Shown: piece by piece, positions 55,171 to 64,000 of the stretch | How the letters are laid out: every line of letters begins with the position of its first letter | Numbering within the stretch: position 1 is the stretch's first letter | From: Bostrychus sinensis | Taxonomy: Eukaryota; Chordata; Actinopteri; Gobiiformes; Eleotridae | Assembly: GCA_020698575.1 (NCBI GenBank) | Contig: CM036252.1 | Coordinates: 8,708,178-8,772,177, forward strand | DNA length: 64,000 nucleotides | Direction: 5' to 3' | The notes under the pieces: generated by a model | What the model was told of the DNA's origin: nothing | The model's input: only the letters and a program-made list of their open reading frames with translations | The model's database searches: none | Program-made: the position numbers and the translations under genes

Positions 55171-55407
55171 TATGGGTCTACCACTGTTATATTGTGAGTA
55201 AAATGTCTACATCTTGTGGTCAAACCTATGAACTGCACTTCAGTCAACAGCAACTTTTCACCACTTTTCACTTTTGATTAAAATTATCTCACCAATCTTT
55301 AATTAATGATATATATATTTTTTACTTTACCGCATGGAATAGACATCCTGCTCAGCTCCATTAGCAGTTTATCAGTGTGACTCTAAATACAGAGAGTCCC
55401 TGCGCCG

Positions 55408-55493
55408 CACAGCAGCAGCAGCGGCAGCAGCAGCAGCAGCGGCGGCGGCAGCGGCGTCAGCGGCGTCAGCGGCAGCAGCGGCAGCAGCAGCAG
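55408..55493 (+). repeat. (CAG/CGG)n trinucleotide repeat
   Basis: CAGCAGCAGCGGCAGCAGCA type with GCGTCAGCG interruptions. The leucine-rich frame on the - strand is a repeat artefact. Confidence 0.95.
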
Positions 55494-56140
55494 GTATGTG
55501 ACCAGACCAGCTCTGTGTGAATCATAAAGGAGGTCACACTGATTAATAGAACAACCAGTAATATGTAACCTACATAGTACTAGTAACACTATGATCCAGC
55601 CAGATATGTCGTTTATACACAATACCAGGTCATAAACTTGCATCTATAAGAGCATGATAACTTTTCTCACTTTTTAAAAACATTTTATTATGGCTAAGAA
55701 TAAATCTAAATCTACTTAAGTATTTTAAAATGTTGCTCTTGACAATGGACTACAGTTATTTTGGTCAAAGCATCATGCCAAAATACTACAGAGCTATATT
55801 TGTCTAAAACAAAAAAATGATAAAGACATTAAATTAAATGTATTGATACAAGTGGAATGATTTATTCAAAATCCCTCATCTTACAAATATACAATTTGTA
55901 ATTATTTAAAAAATGAATCATGTTCGTCATTTATAAATCTGCTACTATCTACTAACAGGCTGCCACAGAGCATTGAGCTCATCTGTGTCAAATCTGATAT
56001 AAAATGCTGTAACAACCTAGTGGACAAATAAACCAAGAACAGGACTCACAAAGCAGAAGGTCAGAGCAACCTAAGAAGAGTAAAGGGAAACCAAAACAGA
56101 CACAGACACTGCCCTAGACCTAATTTGAATGGCAGGACAC
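55494..56140. other. Gene-free stretch
   Basis: Nothing recognised beyond AT-rich sequence. Confidence 0.45.
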
Positions 56141-56149
56141 GCAGCCTTG

Positions 56150-59000
56150 TCAATTGCTTTAGTTCATTTAATACGACCTGGTTACACTCAAGCTTTTTCT
56201 TCAAACTTATACTTCAACAGGATTCTCTGTTTGCAAATCATTTAGAACATTTCTCATCATTTCACACAGTTGTCAAACTCTTTCTCAGAACTCTTCACAA
56301 AGCTCTCACACAGAGACACAGCTTCACTGAAATCACTTTGTTTGGCCAATGCAATGGTCTTTTCTGCACACGGTAACAGCCTTTGGCCAAAATACTGTCT
56401 CCTTAAATATAGAAACTTAAACATTGCTGCAAAAATCTAACATTTGTGAGCACTCAGCGTCTGATTACAAGGAAATGACTTCTGCTTCAGTGTTTACACA
56501 CTAGTGTGTACACACTGCAGGTTTACAGCACATTACCACAACCAAAGACTGCTGTAAAATGATGCACAGTACAATACAGAAACAGGCCTACACATTCTCT
56601 ACATAAAAACATTGTGACTGTTCCAGTATTTAGTGAAAATATCCAGTCTCCAGTTCATTCATTTGTGTGCAGTATGAAGCCTACACACTCGCTGCAGTAA
56701 CTCAGTGAGAGCTGCAGTAACTCAGTGAGAGCTGCAGTAGCTCAGTGAGAGCTGCAGTAACTCAGTGAGAGCTGCAGTCACTCAGTGAGAGCTGCAGTAA
56801 CTCAGTGAGAGCTGCAGTAACTCAGTGAGAGCTGCAGTAACTCAGTGAGAGCTGCAGTAGCTCAGTGAGAGCTGCGGTAACTCAGTGAGAGCTGCGGTAA
56901 CTCAGTGAGAGCTGCGGTAACTCAGTGAGAGCTGCGGTAGCTCAGTGAGAGCTGCGGTAACTCAGTGAGAGCTGCGGTAGCTCAGTGAGAGCTGCGGTAA
57001 CTCAGTGAGAGCTGCGGTAACTCAGTGAGAGCTGCGGTAACTCAGTGAGAGCTGCGGTAGCTCAGTGAGAGCTGCGGTAACTCAGTGAGAGCTGCGGTAG
57101 CTCAGTGAGAGCTGCGGTAACTCAGTGAGAGCTGCGGTAACTCAGTGAGAGCTGCGGTAGCTCAGTGAGAGCTGCAGTAACTCAGTGAGAGCTGCAGTAG
57201 CTCAGTGAGAGCTGCAGTAACTCAGTGAGAGCTGCGGTAACTCAGTGAGAGCTGCGGTAGCTCAGTGAGAGCTGCGGTAACTCAGTGAGAGCTGCGGTAG
57301 CTCAGTGAGAGCTGCGGTAACTCAGTGAGAGCTGCGGTAGCTCAGTGAGAGCTGCGGTAACTCAGTGAGAGCTGCAGTAACTCAGTGAGAGCTGCGGTAG
57401 CTCAGTGAGAGCTGCAGTAACTCAGTGAGAGCTGCGGTAGCTCAGTGAGAGCTGCGGTAACTCAGTGAGAGCTGCAGTAACTCAGTGAGAGCTGCGGTAG
57501 CTCAGTGAGAGCTGCAGTAACTCAGTGAGAGCTGCGGTAACTCAGTGAGAGCTGCGGTAACTCAGTGAGAGCTGCGGTAACTCAGTGAGAGCTGCAGTAG
57601 CTCAGTGAGAGCTGCAGTAACTCAGTGAGAGCTGCAGTAGCTCAGTGAGAGCTGCAGTAACTCAGTGAGAGCTGCAGTAACTCAGTGAGAGCTGCGGTAG
57701 CTCAGTGAGAGCTGCAGTAACTCAGTGAGAGCTGCAGTAGCTCAGTGAGAGCTGCGGTAACTCAGTGAGAGCTGCAGTAACTCAGTGAGAGCTGCAGTAA
57801 CTCAGTGAGAGCTGCAGTAACTCAGTGAGAGCTGCAGTAGCTCAGTGAGAGCTGCGGTAACTCAGTGAGAGCTGCAGTAACTCAGTGAGAGCTGCGGTAG
57901 CTCAGTGAGAGCTGCGGTAACTCAGTGAGAGCTGCAGTAGCTCAGTGAGAGCTGCGGTAACTCAGTGAGAGCTGCGGTAGCTCAGTGAGAGCTGCGGTAA
58001 CTCAGTGAGAGCTGCAGTAGCTCAGTGAGAGCTGCAGTAACTCAGTGAGAGCTGCAGTAGCTCAGTGAGAGCTGCGGTAACTCAGTGAGAGCTGCAGTAG
58101 CTCAGTGAGAGCTGCAGTAACTCAGTGAGAGCTGCGGTAGCTCAGTGAGAGCTGCGGTAACTCAGTGAGAGCTGCAGTAGCTCAGTGAGAGCTGCAGTAA
58201 CTCAGTGAGAGCTGCAGTAGCTCAGTGAGAGCTGCGGTAACTCAGTGAGAGCTGCAGTAACTCAGTGAGAGCTGCAGTAACTCAGTGAGAGCTGCAGTAG
58301 CTCAGTGAGAGCTGCAGTAGCTCAGTGAGAGCTGCGGTAGCTCAGTGAGAGCTGCGGTAACTCAGTGAGAGCTGCGGTAGCTCAGTGAGAGCTGCGGTAA
58401 CTCAGTGAGAGCTGCAGTAGCTCAGTGAGAGCTGCAGTAGCTCAGTGAGAGCTGCAGTAACTCAGTGAGAGCTGCAGTAACTCAGTGAGAGCTGCAGTAG
58501 CTCAGTGAGAGCTGCAGTAACTCAGTGAGAGCTGCAGTAACTCAGTGAGAGCTGCAGTAACTCAGTGAGAGCTGCAGTAGCTCAGTGAGAGCTGCAGTAA
58601 CTCAGTGAGAGCTGCAGTAACTCAGGGAGAGCTGCAGTAGCTCAGTGAGAGCTGCAGTAACTCAGTGAGAGCTGCAGTAGCTCAGTGAGAGCTGCAGTAA
58701 CTCAGTGAGAGCTGCAGTAGCTCAGTGAGAGCTGCAGTCACTGAGAGCAGGACTCAGAGTCTGAGCTGTGTGTGAATGAGTGAATGTGTGCATGAAAACG
58801 TGATTGCAGTTTGATGATTATGATGCAAAAACTTGCTTTTGGCAGATATTTAAAGAGTTTGGTTTACAGAAAAACATTTTACAAAGAAAAGCCTTTGTTT
58901 TGAGAACCTGAAATCCTGTTTGGATTTTCTGTGTGACCTGTTTTGCAAATGACAATTCTGAATGGAGAAATGTGTCAACGCGATTGAGAAAAACTGTAAA
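56150..59000. mobile_element. Putative DNA transposon carrying an internal minisatellite
   Basis: The right end GATTGAGAAAAACTGTAAA and the left CAATTGCTTTAGTTCATTT resemble the two parts of one terminus present intact at 59411 (TTTACAGTTTTTCTC then TTGCTTTAGCTC). The outermost left bases are lost. No transposase was seen. Boundaries tentative. Confidence 0.45.
56692..58741 (+). repeat. 20-bp minisatellite CTCAGTGAGAGCTGCRGTAR, about 102 copies
   Basis: Strict 20-bp period over 2.04 kb with almost all variation at two A/G positions. G at the first creates a CpG. G at the second makes a GAGCT...AGCTC inverted motif across the unit junction. CpG-bearing units occur only between about 56873 and 58400, while both edges are entirely the A form. 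Confidence 0.97.
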
Positions 59001-59410
59001 TCCTATTGGCTCCATTTATAACAGCACGTGATTTAGCTTCTCTGGCACTGCTCCCGTCTACACCTCCTGCTTCTTTGCAAACTGTCGTCTTCCCTGGAGC
59101 TCTTTTAGCGGAGCGAGGGAGTGGTGCAGGAGGTGCTCCTCAGGTGAATGAACGGTATGTGGCCCGGGCTGTTGGGGAAGTTTGTCTGGATCCACTCCTA
59201 ACTTTTTCACATCCTCCTCTTAACAGACAACATTTAGCACTGACTTCAGCAGCAGTGGCACGAGCGGTTTATTAATCTCACTGTATTCATTTTGGTATTG
59301 CACGGTGTTGTAGAAATGCTAATCATAACAAAACTTAATCTCTAAAAATGCCCTGACAAGCAGTAATTATTGTCATATTTCAAAAGACTAAAGACTAAAC
59401 TAAAGACTAT

Positions 59411-59490
59411 TTACAGTTTTTCTCATTTGCTTTAGCTCATTTACTGAAACCTGGTTCCAGTCGATCTTGTTCTTCAAACTTATATTTCAT
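59411..59490 (+). mobile_element. Solo end of the 56150-59000 element family
   Basis: TTACAGTTTTTCTC and TTTAGCTCATTTACTG match the ends of the element to its left. TTCTTCAAACTTATA also matches 56201. Confidence 0.5.
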
Positions 59491-60195
59491 TCAATTCATT
59501 GGCATAAATTTAGTTTAAAAAAAAGCTTTCGTAATAAAAACACTAAATAACCTTCATACTCTATGGAAGTAAGATAACATATACTTTATAGTTTCCTACA
59601 ATGTTATAAACCCATTGGAAGTTGGCTGTGTAATTTTCATCTCTGCAAATGGATAATACAGTTTTTGGTCAGGTTCTTGTCTTAAACATTGGGTCTGTTA
59701 GTTTTGTCTGTAGTTTGTGGTGTAATTGTCTGTAATGGGATTATTAGGAGTCAGCAGGGCAGTGTAGAAGCAGCAGGGGCTAAAGGAGGGGTAGAGGAAC
59801 TGCTTTTAGGGAACTACAGTATGTTTGGGATTTGGGGTTATGCAAAATATAGCGCTTATAGTGAAAAGAGGGCAGTATAAGGGCTTCTAATTTTGCACGA
59901 GACCTATACTAACCAGTTTTTTCCTCAGGATAGCTTCATTTTTTTTCCTTTTGACCTTTTTAATGCCACTTGGAATTAAATTTAATGCCAAGATTGCTTG
60001 CAAAAAAACAATCTGTATAAATTTTACACTAATAAAATATCAGTATTACTCTCTATAACTCATTGGTTTTATTTTAAAAGTCTAATGCAGGTGAAAAAAC
60101 TCCTGTTCCTGCGTTAAAAATCTCAGTGGCAACAGCTTTTACTGTATTGTGGGGACGTTTTTTGCAACAAATATGTCTAAGCAGCCCATATAAAC
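59491..60195. other. Gene-free stretch
   Basis: AT-rich, with a TTTTTAATGCCA block near 59958 related to the 47450 repeat. No exon recognised. Confidence 0.4.
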
Positions 60196-60260
60196 TAGGG
60201 ATGCGCAATATATCGCAAAGTTATCGCAATATTTGTAGCGCAAGAATCTAAATATCTGAC
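60196..60260 (+). mobile_element. Solo hAT-like terminus (TAGGGATGCGCAATATATCG)
   Basis: An inverted relative, ending CGATATATTGTGCAGCCCTA, lies at 62456-62542 and shares TTTAGATTCTTGCG. Confidence 0.5.
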
Positions 60261-61247
60261 AGAGATTTACACTGAAGAATCATTTTCCACCAGAGCTTTT
60301 AAAGATGGTATCTCTGACAAATGGCAAAGATGTAAAATCTCTGTTGGAGTTGGAGCAATTCTGGATTTCTGTGACTAGATAACTTCTGATGTGTGGGGAT
60401 TGCGTTTGGAGTCTGGACAGCTGGAGATGTTACACCACTGACACTACCTTTGTTTTGCTGGCGGCCACTGCAGCAAAAAAAGTGCATTCTTATAAAGTGG
60501 AAAGCTTTAGACCCCTGCAGAAACATTGGATTAAAGCTGCACTATCTGATTTTGTGACTGTAAAAGTGATGTGTCTAAAAAAATGTAGAGTTTGAATGAT
60601 TTCGTCTCCTTGGCGACGCTCTGTCACAGTCGCACACAAACCTGGAGCTGTCACAATAACACAGCACAGATCTGGAGTCTGCTTTTATTGTTTATAATAA
60701 AAAATAAAATGAATAAGCTATGAATTTTGAAATAAAACACTAGCTCCTTCACATTATTCCTGATAGATTTTAGTTGTGGATAGATAAAGGATGTATTGAC
60801 CAATCAGAGCGCTCCTGTCCTATGAAAGCGTGTGATTGGTTAAACTGTTAAACCCTTATAATACAGCCCACAGGTGACCTCAAAGTCTCATTTTTTCTCA
60901 GTTGACTTCTGTTACGCTGCACTAATAACTAAATAATTATCTTTGCCAAAATACAAGGGGAAAAAAATCAGGTAGTGCAGCTTTAACTGTTGTATTATTG
61001 TACTCCAGAAAAAAATCTCTATTCTGTGTTTGAACAGATTTGGAAAGCTTTCTTAAACATTTTGACACGACTGGACTCAACATTAATCTCTGGTTGTCTT
61101 TACTCTTATTTTAACAACTTACCAGCTGTTTATCTCAAAAGGAACTGACTTGTGTACTGTGTGATTATCGCTGTATGGAGAGAGAGAGTTGTTGTATTTG
61201 TTGTTTGTATTGTTTATCAAAAACATTCCTGATACAAATATCATTAC

Positions 61248-62590
61248 CAGGGCTTGACAATAACTTTTTTGCTCACTGGTCACCTTGGCTAGACAGTTGC
61301 TAGCCATTTAGTGTTTTTACTAGCCACAGTTTAATTAGTTTTTGTGTATATTTTATAGTGGCATAAAGAAAAGAAAGGTAAAATTTGGTTTTATACAGTA
61401 TATGGACAGTTGCCTGGAAAATCCAGACTGATATGTCTCTGTATTATTCTACAGAGAAATATCAGTCTGGTCACCACGCCGTCCGCAGTGGTTTACTCAA
61501 ATCCCAACTGTACCGTGCATTTTGATTGGTTTATTTAAGTCACGTGTTCTTCGCGAGCAGCGTCCGCAACAACAACAATCAAGGTGGCGCACCGAGGAGC
61601 CGAGTTTGTTTCATTCAGAGGTAAATTCCGTTTTAAATGACCAAAAACATATCGAGTCATTAAAACCACAGCAGCTTGCAGCACTAGAAGCCTTTATTAA
61701 AAAAAAAAAAAAAAAAGTTTTCACGTTGCTTACTTTCTTGGCACTTTGTTAACGTCACATCCGCCATTTTCTGATTGGCTAACTCCGCTGCCTGTTTGCT
61801 CCGCGCTAGAAATCGAATTGATTCTATGGCGACCAGACTCATCCGCTGGTACATGGCTGGTACATAACCGCTGGTTATGGATCCTGCCGCAAAAGAACAA
61901 GGAGGCGCGGCCTTTGCTCCATCTCAGTAGAAGAGTTGCGACATTGAGGGGACAGAAAACTGAGCGCTCGAACGCTGTTCATGTAGCTTTGAACTGTGAC
62001 AAATGGAGTTGGAAATACATTGTTTTCAACGAGGGAGTTGTAAGAACGCTGGTTTGTATTCTATTAATAAAGTTTGACTGACTGACTTATCTGACTGTTT
62101 TATTGACATTCCCTTTAGCGCAGCGCCATCTAGTGGATGCGCCTTATAATGCGGTGCGCCCTATATATGAAAACAGTTTTAAAATAGGCCATTAATTGAA
62201 GGTGCGCCTTATAATCCGATGCACCTTAAAGTACGGAAAATACAATAAGTTAAATTCACTACATTTCACAAAAATGTAAGTTCCTGTATTTACAAGTCAA
62301 AACAGCGACAAAATCAAAACTTAACACAGACTAAACCAGGAATAAAACAAGGCTAAGCTGTGACTAAATTAATTAAATTACCACTAAAACTGGACTTTTT
62401 ACACATTTTTATTTAGTCACAACACATGTTCTTTTAAGGCTCTGGTGGAAATTATTGCGATATATTTAGATTCTTGCGATACGGATATTGCGTTTGCTGA
62501 TATTGCGATAACAATAATTTTCCGATATATTGTGCAGCCCTAAAATCTACCAGCATTTGTCCAGTGGGCGAGTGTTAATGTCAAGCCCTG
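61248..62590. mobile_element. hAT-type element (CAGGGCTTGACA ends), composite
   Basis: CAGGGCTTGACAATAAC at the left mirrors GTTAATGTCAAGCCCTG at the right. Flanks ATCATTAC (61240-61247) and ATGATTAC (62591-62598) match at 7 of 8. The interior contains other repeat pieces: a hairpin at 61423-61470, GTGCGCCTTATAATCC sequence at 62140-62250 and a hAT-like end at 62456-62542. Confidence 0.75.
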
Positions 62591-62603
62591 ATGATTACAA
62601 ACA

Positions 62604-62765
62604 TGTCTCTGTCTCTTACCGTAAGAATCCCGCCTGCTGTTGTGGTGTCGCGGCGTCTGGGAGCCTGGAAGAAGACGTTTTATGCCGATACTTCATCCGC
62701 ACAGCATCGGTGTCAGATCAGAGCGGAGTGAAACTGGCCTGAGCTGAAACTCACATCCTCCCGTT
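62604..62765 (-). other. GC-rich segment with a good donor, possible noncoding exon
   Basis: On the - strand, CpG-containing sequence ends at TCTTAC followed by GGTAAGAG, a strong donor-like site. No coding frame was recognised. Speculative. Confidence 0.2.
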
Positions 62766-63142
62766 TTGAATATTCAGCGTCACTTCAAGGACCCACGGCG
62801 TAAACCTGCATCAGAATGACAGTCAGTGTGGGGAGAACGCATCTAAAAAGAGGCATATTCTATAGAAACTGGCCTTTGCAGCTACGATATGTTGGATAAA
62901 AACATGCCATGCAAAACTCCTCTGAAATGTAATTAAAATAAAGGAACAAAATAGTGGTTCTTGAGTGAAACATGCCTTTTATTTTTCAGGTTTGCCACAT
63001 GATGCTACTTTTTTAAACTCTGTTCTTATTGAGCGTTTTTGCATTTTTACAGACACATTTAAACATAAGACAACAAATAGAGGACCAACAAAACAAAAAG
63101 GAAACAGTCAAAAAAAAAAAAAAGTAGATTAGGCCATCTAGG

Positions 63143-63580
63143 CAGGGTGACCACCTGTCCCACTTTCGGTTGTACGTCCCACTTATTAGGATAATGTCCC
63201 TCTTTTTCATTGATGCTCAGTGGATTTTCTAAAAAGTGAGCTTCAAGTTCAGGTCAGGTCAGTGTTCCTTGTGTAAAATGTAGCATAAATATTTGTGGGT
63301 GTCCCATGTTGATGGGTTGAATATTGTTGTGTTGCTGGCCCTGTGTTTCAGGACAGGCCTCTCCATGGAGCTGTGAGACTGAGAGCAGACATTACTTTGC
63401 AGAATGTGCGTTTGTGGGATAAAAAGAGCACATCCTATGTTTTATAGGCCCTAAACTGAAGCGATTTATATCTCAGTGAGTTGGAAAAGTTAAATTTGTA
63501 AATGAAAACATTTATTTCTCCAGTCTGTCCCACCAAATTGCACAACTTGTCCCACTGTTAGTACTTTCTGAGTCACCCTA
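63143..63580. mobile_element. hAT-like MITE (CAGGGTGACCA ends)
   Basis: CAGGGTGA at the left mirrors TCACCCTA at the right. Flanks CATCTAGG and CATCTATA agree at 6 of 8 positions. Internal TCCCACTT motifs are shared with the elements at 6640 and 63822. Confidence 0.6.
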
Positions 63581-63821
63581 CATCTATAGGAAGAGGTTTG
63601 ACATTAGTTTAAAATGATGTACAACCCAGATAATATTACCAGATGTAGTTGAAAAGAATGCCTCAAGGATCTAGTGTAGTTTCAGATTAAGGAAACATTT
63701 CTATGTTTTCCGAGGAGTGTCTCAAGGAGAAGGTTAGTCGCTCCATAAAGTAGATTTCATGTATTATTTCTGTCCATTCTGAAAGAGTTGGCGATTCCTC
63801 ATAAAATGCCTTTTATTTTAG

Positions 63822-64000
63822 AGTGACCAGAAGTCCCTATTTAACCAGCACAGTCCCAGTTTTAGGCTCCTTGTCCCAAGTCCCAAGACATATCTGTAAA
63901 AACACTCATATGTCCCAGTTTCCAACAAACCATGACCCAGTTGTCCCCTTTTTAAACAACAGAAAAGCACAGGAAACTAAAAACATTTGTCACATTAAGA
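63822..64000. mobile_element. hAT-like element cut by window end
   Basis: Starts AGAGTGACCAGAAGTCCC and follows the 6640-6988 copy closely (CAGTCCCAGTTTTAGGCTCC). Confidence 0.55.

Noticed and set aside
59006..59275. 89-codon ORF MAPFITARDL as a host gene
   Set aside because: It overlaps a putative transposon end, has no recognisable domain and no nearby splice or promoter signals.

Overview
The window is vertebrate nuclear DNA, most likely from a teleost fish. The evidence is two multi-exon genes with GT-AG introns, Rex3/RTE-, CR1/L2- and Penelope-type retroelement fragments, and many short non-autonomous DNA transposons of kinds common in fish. There is no prokaryotic gene organisation and no CRISPR array. 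The species cannot be named from the sequence alone.

Two protein-coding genes face each other. On the + strand, 14 coding exons between 5674 and 26738 join in phase into a 620-residue TRIM protein (RING, B-box, coiled coil, PRY-SPRY/B30.2), a predicted E3 ubiquitin ligase. On the - strand, 8 coding exons between 54068 and 36868 join in phase into a complete 436-residue N-acylneuraminate cytidylyltransferase (CMAS), which makes CMP-sialic acid. Their 3' ends converge across about 9 kb that is largely satellite. The two genes have no evident shared pathway.

The most striking property is a family of 11-bp tandem repeats related to CTGGTTTAGTC (reverse complement GACTAAACCAG). It fills roughly a quarter of the window, at 846-1362, 3650-4262, 9183-15135, 17440-18460, 19956-20850, 28196-32899, 34602-34775, 39825-40915, 41290-42020, 42380-44760 and 48561-48714. 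Each locus has its own variant: 11-bp monomers, 11+12-bp dimers, or an 11x3 = 33-bp unit. Some have higher-order duplications of 231, 660 or 715 bp. The repeats sit mostly in introns of both genes. They flank a triplicated 3' splice site and partial exon in the TRIM gene, and they host a nested pair of DNA transposons with readable target-site duplications.

Region by region: 1-5670 is repeat-rich 5' flank of the TRIM gene. 5674-27900 is the TRIM gene. 28090-34775 is satellite interrupted by nested transposons. 34776-36735 is unassigned spacer. 36735-54270 is CMAS and its promoter. 54300-64000 has no supported gene and holds trinucleotide repeats, a 102-copy 20-bp minisatellite and several hAT-like elements. 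Exon boundaries were placed by hand from splice signals, reading-frame continuity and family motifs, with no alignment or transcript data.
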